Assembly: GCF_900143085.1 (NCBI RefSeq)
Contig: NZ_FRCZ01000001.1
Location: 558,001 to 622,000, forward strand
Origin: Gracilibacillus kekensis
Lineage (GTDB): Bacteria; Bacillota; Bacilli; Bacillales; Amphibacillaceae
Length of the DNA: 64,000 nucleotides
Direction: 5' to 3'
In this document: one piece after another, positions 1 to 7,438 of the stretch
Position numbering within the stretch: the stretch's first letter is position 1
Layout: every line of letters starts with the position of its first letter
The notes under the pieces: generated by a model
Told to the model about the DNA's origin: nothing
The model's input: the letters and a program-made list of their open reading frames with translations, nothing else
The model's database searches: none
Position numbers and translations under genes: made by a program

Positions 1-827
1 AACGCTTTTTCTAACATTGTAATGAATTCCATTAATTTCTGTGGATTATTATTGCCAATATTAAATAAGTCATGTGGTACCCTACTATTTGGAATTCTAG
101 GTATTACCCTGACAATACCCTCTATTAAATCATCAATATAGATAAAATCGCGATATAAATCATGTTCAAAATCACCATTATTATATATTTTAATTGGTTC
201 ACCAGCGAAGTATTTATTCGCAAAAATATAATAAGACATATCAGGCCTGCCCCATGGTCCATATACCGTAAAAAAGCGTAAACCTGTCGTTGGAATTCCA
301 TAAAGATGACTATACGTATAGGCGGTTAATTCATTTGATTTTTTAGTTGCTGCATACAAAGAGATTTGCTGATCAACGGAATCTGTTTCTTCAAATGGTA
401 CTTTCTTGTTCGCACCATATACAGAACTAGACGAGGCATAAATTAAATGATCAACAGGATAATGACGACACGCTTCTAATATGTTGTAGAAACCTATCAC
501 ATTACTTTGCATATAGACATCAGGGTTTTCAATGGAGTAACGAACTCCCGCTTGAGCTGCCAAGTTTACTACCACATGTGGTCTATACTCTACAAAAATG
601 GATTCTACTTTTCTTTTATCAGAAATATCTGCTTGAATAAATGTAAAGTTATTATGTATTTGCAAACTGCTTAATCGCGTCTCTTTTAATGTCACATCAT
701 AGTAATCGTTAAGATTATCTACTCCAACAACTTTTGCCCCTTGCTCTAATAACCGTTTAGATAGATGATAGCCAATAAAACCTGCTGCTCCAGTTACTAA
801 ATAGACGGATTTATTCGGATTATTCAA
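1..827 (-). CDS. UDP-glucuronate 4-epimerase-like NAD-dependent epimerase (3' end off window)
   Basis: Extended SDR sugar epimerase that would interconvert UDP-glucuronate and UDP-galacturonate in the cytoplasm. The visible 275 residues open with a Rossmann motif TGAAGFIG, then SSSSVYG and the catalytic YAATK, and continue through the RDFIYIDD segment typical of this family. The C-terminal part lies beyond position 1. The start is a TTG at 827, chosen because AGAGGA sits 8 nt upstream and an in-frame stop lies just before it. A decayed copy of the same gene is at 61300-61862. UDP-glucuronate would come from the Ugd at 59700. Substrate specificity is inferred from family resemblance. Confidence 0.85.
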   Translation of the reverse strand, partial: MNNPNKSVYLVTGAAGFIGYHLSKRLLEQGAKVVGVDNLNDYYDVTLKETRLSSLQIHNNFTFIQADISDKRKVESIFVEYRPHVVVNLAAQAGVRYSIENPDVYMQSNVIGFYNILEACRHYPVDHLIYASSSSVYGANKKVPFEETDSVDQQISLYAATKKSNELTAYTYSHLYGIPTTGLRFFTVYGPWGRPDMSYYIFANKYFAGEPIKIYNNGDFEHDLYRDFIYIDDLIEGIVRVIPRIPNSRVPHDLFNIGNNNPQKLMEFITMLEKA

Positions 828-976
828 ATCACAAGTCCTCTTTTCTAAACCTTTTATTATCTAGAGATACCATCCATATTATAGCATACACAATGAAAGC
901 CAACATCCAGTTTTGCATAATATATAGACAAATTTGCATTAATTCGTTGCAATCCCCCTTATTCCGACCTACTTAC

Positions 977-1005
977 TTGACTTTAAAAACATTTGGTTGT
1001 AAATT
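977..1005 (+). promoter_or_regulatory. Sigma-A type promoter of the SAM riboswitch operon
   Basis: TTGACT at 977-982 and TAAATT at 1000-1005 are separated by 17 nt. They lie just upstream of the S-box leader, so transcription would start near 1012. The -10 box is a weak match. Confidence 0.5.
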
Positions 1006-1032
1006 AATAGTTACTGACAATTAAATACGATT

Positions 1033-1132
1033 CTTATCCAGAGAGATGGAGGGACTGGCCCTGTGAAATCTCGGCAACAGCTTTTTAAAAAAGTATTGTG
1101 CCAATTCCAGTAGCATTAGCAGAAGATAAGAG
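1033..1132 (+). promoter_or_regulatory. SAM-I (S-box) riboswitch aptamer
   Basis: The conserved S-box core is directly readable: CTTATCCAGAGAG, then GGAGGGACTGGCCC, GAAATCTCGGCAACAG, GTGCCAATTCC and GCAGAAGATAAG, in the usual order and spacing. Binding of S-adenosylmethionine to this family normally favours a downstream terminator, and the next element here is one. The regulated genes are the SDR at 1204 and the NhaC-type transporter at 1987. Confidence 0.95.
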
Positions 1133-1151
1133 GAGACTATATTGACTTATC

Positions 1152-1186
1152 GACCTCTTCTTATGTAGAAGGGGTCTTCATTGTTT
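1152..1186 (+). terminator. Riboswitch-controlled intrinsic terminator
   Basis: Stem GACCTCTTCT (1152-1161) pairs with AGAAGGGGTC (1167-1176) with one G-U pair and a 5-nt loop, followed by a U-rich stretch. The 3' end of the aptamer (AAGAGGAG, about 1129-1136) can instead pair with CCTCTTCTTAT, giving the alternative antiterminator expected for an OFF switch by SAM. Confidence 0.8.
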
Positions 1187-1203
1187 CAAAAGGAGGTTTT
1201 TAA

Positions 1204-1968
1204 ATGTTTACGATGGATCTTACTGGAAAAGTTGCGGTAGTAACTGGTGGTGCCAACGGAATTGGTAAGGCGATTGTTGAAGCTTTACGATCTTCAAATG
1301 CGAAAGTTGCTGTTATCGACCTAAACCAATATCCGCAACAAGAGAATAACGATCTATTTTACATTCAAGCGGATGTTTCTCAAAAAAAGGATATTGATCA
1401 TATGGTAGACCAGGTGATCTCACACTTTGGCCGGATTGATATCTTGGTCAACAATGCCGGGATTTCAACAATGGATTCTTTTGTAGATATTCGTGAAGAG
1501 GATTGGGACAAAACCATGGACGTGAACGCAAAAGGGGTCCAGCTTTGCAGTCAGGCTATCGCAAAAAAGATGCAACAGCAAGGTAATGGCGGAAAAATTA
1601 TCAACATCGCTTCACAAGCTGGTAAAAATGGTTACCGCTTCATGGGATCTTATGTAGCGTCCAAACATGCAGTTGTTGGTTTGACCAAAGTAATGGCATT
1701 AGAACTTGCCAGTGACCAAATAAATGTGAATGCGGTTTGTCCGGGAATTGTTGAAACAAGTATGAAACATCGAGAACGAGAAATCGGTGGCAAGCTACGA
1801 AACTTGGATGCACAGGCGATTAAGGAAGAGGACTTTTCACAGGTACCGCTTGGCAGAACAGGAACACCAGAAGATATAGCCTATGTCGTCATTTTTCTTG
1901 CATCCAAATTTGCAAATTACATGACAGGTCAGGCAATCAATGTGACAGGCGGCATGACCATGCACTAA
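1204..1968 (+). CDS. Short-chain dehydrogenase/reductase, S-box regulated
   Basis: Classical SDR of 254 residues, the usual length for the family. It has the cofactor motif TGGANGIG at 14-21, NNAG at 83-86, and the catalytic triad Ser137, Tyr150, Lys154. Asp39 at the end of the second beta strand suggests NAD rather than NADP. The start at 1204 has AGGAGG 7 nt upstream. It is the first gene after a SAM riboswitch and is followed 18 nt later by a transporter gene. The sequence resembles hydroxyalkyl or polyol dehydrogenases, so the substrate is unknown. Its riboswitch suggests a role with a sulfur compound or methionine-related metabolite, which is inference. Confidence 0.85.
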   Translation: MFTMDLTGKVAVVTGGANGIGKAIVEALRSSNAKVAVIDLNQYPQQENNDLFYIQADVSQKKDIDHMVDQVISHFGRIDILVNNAGISTMDSFVDIREEDWDKTMDVNAKGVQLCSQAIAKKMQQQGNGGKIINIASQAGKNGYRFMGSYVASKHAVVGLTKVMALELASDQINVNAVCPGIVETSMKHREREIGGKLRNLDAQAIKEEDFSQVPLGRTGTPEDIAYVVIFLASKFANYMTGQAINVTGGMTMH

Positions 1969-1986
1969 ATTTCAGGAGGGGTAAAA

Positions 1987-3288
1987 GTGACACAACAGTC
2001 AAAAGGTAATATTTTCGCATTATTACCATTACTTATATTTATATTACTATTTATCGGAACAGGAGTCATAACACAGGACTTCTCTAATATGCCGCTGAAT
2101 GTGGCAGTTATCATAGCATCTGCGGTGGCAATTGCAATGAACCATCGAGGAAAATTATCTAAAAAAATTGAAATCTTCACCAAAGGCGCTGGACATGAAA
2201 ATATTATTTTAATGGTCATTATCTTTGTTCTGGCCGGTGCTTTCTCAGAAGTTGCCCGTGGAATGGGAGCGGTGGATGCCACCGTAAATCTTGGCCTTTC
2301 ACTGCTGCCAGCCAATCTATTAATGGTAGGATTATTTATAATTGGTTGTTTTATCTCGATTACCATGGGAACTTCAATGGGAACAGTGGTCGCACTTGCA
2401 CCAATCGGCATCGGCATTGCCGAGCAAACCGATATTCCAATGGCATTAGCAATGGCTACCGTTATTGGAGGAGCAATGTTCGGCGATAATTTATCAATGA
2501 TTTCAGATACAACAATTGCTTCCGCTCGAACGCAAAACACATCGATGAGCGACAAATTCAAAACCAACTTTTTTATCGTCATTCCTGGTGCAATAATCAC
2601 CGCAATTATCCTTTGGGTGATCACAGCTGGAAACCATGTCAACGATCTCGGTGACTATTCGTACGATTTTGTTAAAGTTCTACCCTATCTCATTGTGCTG
2701 ATCGTAGCCATTTTAGGTGTAAATGTGATGATTGTATTAATTGGTGGAACGATTTTTGCTGGGGTGATTGGTTTAATCGACGGCTCTTATACTGGTACAA
2801 CCTTTATTCAAGCTATTTCACAAGGAATTATTAACATGGAGGATATCGCCATTGTCGCCTTGTTTATCGGTGGTATCGTTGGTATGATCCAACACAATGG
2901 TGGTATTGAATACCTTTTACAATTTGTGAAAAATCGAATTAAATCCAAAAAAGGTGCAGAATTCGGGATAGCAGGGCTGGTCAGTGTCGCAGATATCAGT
3001 ACCGCAAACAATACAATCTCGATCATTATGACCGGTCCATTGGCTAAAAATATTGCGAATGAATACGACGTAGATCCGAGAAAATCGGCTAGTATTCTTG
3101 ATATTTTCGCTGCTTGCTGGCAAGGGATCGTACCCTATGGTGGTCAAATGCTTGCAGTAGCTGGACTTGCTTCGATATCACCTTTAGCGATAATGCCGTA
3201 TTCATTCTATCCGGTATTACTTGGGATTTGTGGGGTTATTGCAATACTGATTGGATTTCCTCAGTTTAAAAACAGTAAAACGACGTAA
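1987..3288 (+). CDS. NhaC-family transporter, candidate methionine or sulfur-compound carrier
   Basis: Polytopic membrane protein of 433 residues with about ten to eleven hydrophobic segments. It carries the family signatures TMGTSMGTVVALAPIGIG, GGAMFGDNLSMISDTTIA and ADISTANNT. GGAGGGG precedes the GTG start. It forms a two-gene operon with the SDR under the S-box. Comparative genomics has proposed S-box-linked NhaC homologues (MetT) as methionine transporters; that proposal fits here, although the fold alone would also allow a Na+/H+ antiporter or other amino-acid antiporter. The strong hairpin at 3317 ends the operon. Confidence 0.8.
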   Translation: MTQQSKGNIFALLPLLIFILLFIGTGVITQDFSNMPLNVAVIIASAVAIAMNHRGKLSKKIEIFTKGAGHENIILMVIIFVLAGAFSEVARGMGAVDATVNLGLSLLPANLLMVGLFIIGCFISITMGTSMGTVVALAPIGIGIAEQTDIPMALAMATVIGGAMFGDNLSMISDTTIASARTQNTSMSDKFKTNFFIVIPGAIITAIILWVITAGNHVNDLGDYSYDFVKVLPYLIVLIVAILGVNVMIVLIGGTIFAGVIGLIDGSYTGTTFIQAISQGIINMEDIAIVALFIGGIVGMIQHNGGIEYLLQFVKNRIKSKKGAEFGIAGLVSVADISTANNTISIIMTGPLAKNIANEYDVDPRKSASILDIFAACWQGIVPYGGQMLAVAGLASISPLAIMPYSFYPVLLGICGVIAILIGFPQFKNSKTT

Positions 3289-3316
3289 TCTCATACACAA
3301 TGACTAAAATCTGATC

Positions 3317-3357
3317 GCTTCACGGGAATATGCTTTACTCCCGTGAAGCACTGTTTT
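3317..3357 (+). terminator. Intrinsic terminator of the SDR-transporter operon
   Basis: Perfect 11-bp stem GCTTCACGGGA / TCCCGTGAAGC (3317-3327 with 3339-3349), followed by CTGTTTTAT. The arms are the same CTTCACGGGA/TCCCGTGAAG word that builds the 21-nt repeat arrays elsewhere in the window. Confidence 0.8.
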
Positions 3358-3546
3358 ATAAAATAAAAAGAACCCTCAATTTCGAGCATAACCTTCCCCT
3401 TTACATCCTAATCTATTTTACTAATTTTCTGAAATAGTGATATTGATAACTTTCGTCCTCCATTTTATAAACAATTGTCTTTCTTTACAGGTAATCTAGA
3501 TCAAATACATTGCAAATGACTATGTTTAATAATATAATCAACACCA

Positions 3547-3583
3547 TAAACATATTCATTATTGATTAAAATGAACATGTTTA
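3547..3583. promoter_or_regulatory. Palindromic operator candidate 1 upstream of fic
   Basis: AAACATATTCAT at 3548-3559 and ATGAACATGTTT at 3571-3582 form an inverted repeat with one mismatch and an 11-nt spacer. The outer T and A extend it by one pair. The same palindrome recurs at 3651-3685. Confidence 0.55.
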
Positions 3584-3650
3584 TTCTCAAAATTACTGGT
3601 AAGTACAAAAATAATGGCTCAAAGGGTATCAAAAATACACTAATTAATAA

Positions 3651-3685
3651 AAACATATTCATTAGGCAACAATATGAATATGTTT
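3651..3685. promoter_or_regulatory. Palindromic operator candidate 2 upstream of fic
   Basis: AAACATATTCAT (3651-3662) and ATGAATATGTTT (3674-3685) are a perfect 12-bp inverted repeat with the same 11-nt spacer as site 1. Centre-to-centre distance between the two sites is 103 nt, close to ten helical turns. Likely bound by one dimeric regulator, possibly the Fic protein through its C-terminal winged helix. Confidence 0.6.
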
Positions 3686-3709
3686 ATCTAAGTTTAAAAG
3701 TATTCTTCA

Positions 3710-3739
3710 TTGCATTAAGTAAACTTAATATCCTATATA
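3710..3739 (+). promoter_or_regulatory. Possible fic promoter
   Basis: TTGCAT (3710-3715) and TATATA (3734-3739) with an 18-nt spacer. It sits 25 nt downstream of the second palindrome and ends about 26 nt before the fic start. Confidence 0.4.
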
Positions 3740-3765
3740 TAAAGAAATTCGATGGAGGAAAGTAA

Positions 3766-4812
3766 ATGAGAAAGTTCGATTATAGCTCCCTAAAGAATCT
3801 AATGTTACCAATGGAAACAGTAAGTTTGATTTCAAAAATCAACGAGTATAAAGGTAAACAAGATTTATATATGAAACAAGCACCGCAAATCCTAAATACC
3901 CTTAAAGACGTAGCAATTATTCAATCGACGAAAGCATCAAATGCTATTGAAGGAATTATTATTACAGATAAACGTTTGAAAGGAATAATGGATAATACAG
4001 TCGATCCGTTTGACCGTTCAGAAGGGGAAATAGCAGGATATAGGGATGTCTTAAATCTTGTCCATGCGTCATATGAGGCAATCCCTATCAACAACAATGT
4101 GATCTTACAACTACACAAGCAACTTTATCATTACATTGCAGCTGAAGGCGGGAAATGGAAAAATGTTGATAATGTAATTAGCGAAACATTGCCAAGTGGA
4201 GAGAAATTCATTCGCTTTGTTCCTGTTTCTTCATTTGAAACACCAGATGCTATGGAGGCACTCTGTAATGAACTAAACGAGAGAATGAGCAAAGAGGATG
4301 TGGAACCACTTGTTTTAATCAGTGTATTTATCTTAGACTTTTTATCGATACATCCATTTAATGACGGCAACGGTAGAATGGCAAGAATTTTAACCTTACT
4401 GCTCCTATATAAGTTTAACTTCGAGGTTGGCAGGTACATTAGTTTAGAAAAGATAATTGAAAATACAAAAGAAGGATATTACGATACGTTGCATCAATCT
4501 TCGCAAGGATGGCATGAAAATAAAAATGACATTTTTCCTTGGATCAATTATATACTAAGTACATTTGTTGCTGCTTACAAAGAGTTGGAGTTTAGAGTAG
4601 GATTAGTGCAAACAGGAAAAGGAAATAAAGCTGCCAGGATCAAGAAGTACATTGAAAATAAGCTTGGTTTCTTTACAAAGGAAGACATTCGTAAATCGTG
4701 TCCTGATGTAAGTGAATCGACTATAAATCGTGTGCTTAATGAACTAAAAGACAATGGGCTTATAGAGCCAACTGGATTAGGTAGGAGCGCTAAGTGGAAA
4801 AAGATGCGATAA
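3766..4812 (+). CDS. Fic-domain AMPylase-type protein with C-terminal winged helix
   Basis: A 348-residue Fic protein, a family that usually transfers AMP from ATP to target hydroxyl groups. The catalytic motif HPFNDGNGR is complete at 196-204. An N-terminal inhibitory motif of the SxxxEG type is visible at Ser58-Glu62-Gly63, so this should be a self-inhibited class II Fic. Residues about 285-345 look like a winged-helix DNA-binding domain. The ATG at 3766 has GGAGG 8 nt upstream. Two identical palindromes lie upstream, suggesting autoregulation. No partner antitoxin gene is visible. The target is unknown. Confidence 0.9.
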   Translation: MRKFDYSSLKNLMLPMETVSLISKINEYKGKQDLYMKQAPQILNTLKDVAIIQSTKASNAIEGIIITDKRLKGIMDNTVDPFDRSEGEIAGYRDVLNLVHASYEAIPINNNVILQLHKQLYHYIAAEGGKWKNVDNVISETLPSGEKFIRFVPVSSFETPDAMEALCNELNERMSKEDVEPLVLISVFILDFLSIHPFNDGNGRMARILTLLLLYKFNFEVGRYISLEKIIENTKEGYYDTLHQSSQGWHENKNDIFPWINYILSTFVAAYKELEFRVGLVQTGKGNKAARIKKYIENKLGFFTKEDIRKSCPDVSESTINRVLNELKDNGLIEPTGLGRSAKWKKMR

Positions 4813-4843
4813 AGATTTCGTCTTGACTTCAACAAATTATGAT

Positions 4844-4894
4844 GAGCAAGTCTAACCCCGGATGGAAGTTTTCCTCCGAGGTTTGCTTTTGCTC
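4844..4894. other. Long imperfect hairpin after fic; rest of gap featureless
   Basis: GAGCAA pairs with TTGCTC and an inner AACCCCGGA pairs with TCCGAGGTT with one mismatch. There is no T tract, so it is a weak terminator candidate for fic. I saw nothing else in 4813-5118. Confidence 0.35.
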
Positions 4895-5118
4895 AATGAC
4901 TGAACAACAACACAACTCTTTTCACAACAATTCATATGTAGTTGTTCGTTATTTGTTTGCTAAGAGTTAGCTATGCGCCGTCGAAGATCGCGACAGTTCC
5001 CTGTACACCAGTTCTATTATGCTCATCACTTCACATTAAAACCCAAAAAAATAACCCTTACCTAATCAATGGTCCACGTAAGTGAACAATTGTATCTTCA
5101 AGGGATCAAATATTTATT

Positions 5119-5343
5119 TCATTGTGCTTTTCGTTTTAATTTATAAATTTCCTCATCATGCTCTGTTAATTTATGTTGAATATAGTCCATCTTATCTTGC
5201 CTATTATCCATGCGTTTTGTTAATTTAACATGATTTTGATCTGTTTTTTCTGATAATTTCTGAATCGAGCTTCGATTTTGATCTACTTTTTCTGATAATT
5301 CTCTAATGGCTTGAAGTATCCTATTTACTTCATCCTTTTCCAT
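5119..5343 (-). CDS. Small coiled-coil protein of unknown function
   Basis: A 74-residue, highly charged protein. Residues about 10-70 are almost entirely helical heptads, with two near-identical segments LSEKVDQN and LSEKTDQN that repeat 14 residues apart. No signal peptide or membrane segment. The start at 5343 is preferred over the upstream ATG because AAGGAGAGGT lies directly in front of it. Likely an oligomerising scaffold; I cannot assign a function. Confidence 0.6.
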   Translation of the reverse strand: MEKDEVNRILQAIRELSEKVDQNRSSIQKLSEKTDQNHVKLTKRMDNRQDKMDYIQHKLTEHDEEIYKLKRKAQ

Positions 5344-5588
5344 TATACCTCTCCTTTTCATTATAAATGAGCGGTTAACATTTCATTAGTTGTTATATTT
5401 ATTTTACTATAAACTGCTAAGCACGTCATTTGCTAATTTTCACATTTTTCACAGCTATGGTGAGGCAACTCTCGATTTGGTGGAAAAATTGAAAATCATT
5501 TGACTCATATTTCATACCAATTCAAAATCCATCCAAATACATCTCTTTACATCCACAAACTGTCATCTTCATATGATCACTTGTCTTT

Positions 5589-6615
5589 TTATGGTGTCTG
5601 CCCGTGCAACAAATACTCCTGTAACATCTGGTCAATCTCTCCTGCTTTTTTCTGTTTTTGATCTTCTGATTCCCGTCTGGCGATTGGCGTGCGTTCTTTT
5701 TTGTGTTGACGATACCACGCCGGCACAATATCCTTTCGCGTAGTAGATTTTCCTTTCTTAGAAAAGACAGTCTTTTCCTTTGACTGGGTTTGTTTTTCAA
5801 GTACCTTGAGGTCTTCAACGGTTTTGACATTTGCCTGCTGCCAATTTTTCAATACGCCTTCAATGTATCTCACCCCTTTTGCTTCTCTATTTGCTGCAAT
5901 CTTCATCGCTTCCAGTAATAGATCATAACCGAATTCTTTGTACCATTGTGTGAGCAATTCGTAATTAAAGGGCGATTCGGTGACCCCTTTTTGTAAATTA
6001 TTTCTGTAAAAATTGATTATCTCACGAAAACGATGATCACGTTGACTATTATTATATTCTTTTATGTCTCTAGGCTTTTCTGTCTTTATACCTTTCTTTA
6101 CGAAAGCTGCATCCTCGAACATCACTGGCTTTTCATCGATTGTTGGTAAGTGTTTCACTAACTTAAGGGTTCGTGTTTTACGAACTGGTTGATTGGAAGT
6201 TGTAAGTGATTTACTTACGTTAACTGCCTGTTTTTTCTCACTCACTTTATTCCGTTTCAGATTTTCATGTATTAGCCGATCAAATTTCTCCTGATCCCAC
6301 TGTTTGTTTGGCGTAACTTGCCATAGGTGATACTGTTTATTAATCTGAAAATCCATTAAGCTTTCATGCCAATCCAAAACGGCACACTGTTTGAGAAAAA
6401 GTAATTCTTTCTTAATATCTTGCTTATACATACCTACCTGTTCGAATGCAATCAGATTCGGTACTCTGCAACTTTTTTTTACCTGTACCATAGGATAGTC
6501 GCCAAATAAGTAAAATCAGATTCATTTGCCTTTTCGTAAAATCACGCCGTAATACTTCATTCCAAAGGTCATTCGCAATGCGTATGTAGCCATTCTCCAC
6601 TTGAGGATTTGCCAA
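5589..6615 (-). pseudogene. Phage replisome organiser (RepO N-domain plus DnaD-like C-domain), frameshifted
   Basis: The N-terminal part, beginning ANPQVENGYIRIANDLW after a probable TTG start at 6615, matches the winged-helix domain of phage replication protein O. The C-terminal part (about 5760-6050) matches the DnaB_2/DnaD primosome domain, with the segment YIEGVLKNW. The two parts are in different frames, joined at an A8 tract (minus strand, 6472-6479). Reading A7 instead gives continuous family-like sequence through GKKSCRVPNLIAFEQVG. The 5' end abuts a truncated toxin fragment. It may be a real inactivating frameshift, a sequencing error, or slippage at the A run. It is a phage remnant with no other phage genes visible nearby. 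Confidence 0.75.
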
Positions 6616-6652
6616 AGGGATCCACTCTCCTTTTTTGAATGGGTGATAAATC

Positions 6653-6870
6653 ACCGATAAACAGGATTCTTGTTGGTCCGAAGCTTTTCAACCAGTGCTG
6701 CGAAAAAGCTCCATCAGGGTTGACGGCATTGACTGCTATATCACTTGTCCCCATCGTAGCATAATTAAAGAAGTCGTTCTCCATTTTTGGGTTATCTCTA
6801 CTGAAGGATTGGGAATAAACCTCCACTTTATGTAACAGATTACATATCATTCGGCTACTTTTTTCTTTCC
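6653..6870 (-). pseudogene. Truncated, internally deleted copy of the LXG toxin gene
   Basis: The translation joins two separate segments of the intact toxin at 7439-9439: one around KVEVYSQSFSRDN and one around FFNYATMGTSDIAVNAVNP. The DNA between them, roughly 680 nt in the intact gene, is missing. About 59 nt (near 6712-6770 and 8168-8222) is almost identical in both copies, so the duplication is fairly recent. The fragment ends where the phage replication gene begins. It has no nuclease domain and should be inactive. Confidence 0.8.
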
Positions 6871-6996
6871 AATGCCTTAACAAAAACGTTGCCACATAGT
6901 AGCAACGTCCTTTTAATCTCTTCAGTTGTAGCCATCTATTTCCTTTCACACTTTCTAACACCTAATCCAGCAAGTGCTAATTAGGATTTCATTTAT

Positions 6997-7428
6997 TTAT
7001 AAAACACTCTTCAAAGCTTCATTCATCATTTCATCAAAACTCTCATATTCCTCCACGATATCTCCACTCGGCTTATCTAATTCAAGGAATTTATTATTAT
7101 CTATATCTAAGCAATACCATGAAATATTTGAATCTCCAAAAAATAAATAATTGTTTTCCCACTCATTTTCTTGCCAAATTTCGTTAGCACCAATAAAGCC
7201 ATTATTTTCATCAGCAGGATTCGCATTATAGATAACAAGCCCATTAAAATCTAACCCATTTACTTTTGTCAATAAATCCTCGTATTCTCTCATTGCTATA
7301 TTATTATTTATATTTCTTGTTATCCATTCTTTAACAGTTTGAAGATTTTCAACACTCGCCGGATACATAATTGATTTTCCATCTCTATTTTTTATTTTTT
7401 CAATTTCAAGTAATAAATCCAGAATCAT
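6997..7428 (-). CDS. SMI1/KNR4-like (SUKH, YrhA-type) immunity protein
   Basis: A 143-residue acidic protein immediately downstream of the LXG toxin. The motif NGLDFNGLVIYN and the overall length match the YrhA/SUKH group of immunity proteins, which bind and neutralise toxin nuclease domains in the cytoplasm. The start at 7428 is chosen because GAGGTGA, which overlaps the toxin stop codon, is its ribosome-binding site; the spacing to the toxin stop is 10 nt, so the pair is translationally linked. Specificity for the neighbouring HNH domain is inferred from position. Confidence 0.8.
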   Translation of the reverse strand: MILDLLLEIEKIKNRDGKSIMYPASVENLQTVKEWITRNINNNIAMREYEDLLTKVNGLDFNGLVIYNANPADENNGFIGANEIWQENEWENNYLFFGDSNISWYCLDIDNNKFLELDKPSGDIVEEYESFDEMMNEALKSVL

Positions 7429-7438
7429 ATCTTCACCT

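Noticed and set aside
1965-2642. 225-codon minus-strand frame
   Set aside because: Antisense shadow of the NhaC-type transporter; composition is that of complemented membrane codons.
3562-3765. 67-codon open frame just before fic
   Set aside because: No ribosome-binding site; it runs through the palindromes and the promoter region. AT-rich chance frame.
5522-5830. 102-codon minus-strand frame
   Set aside because: Out-of-frame reading of the end of the phage replication gene.
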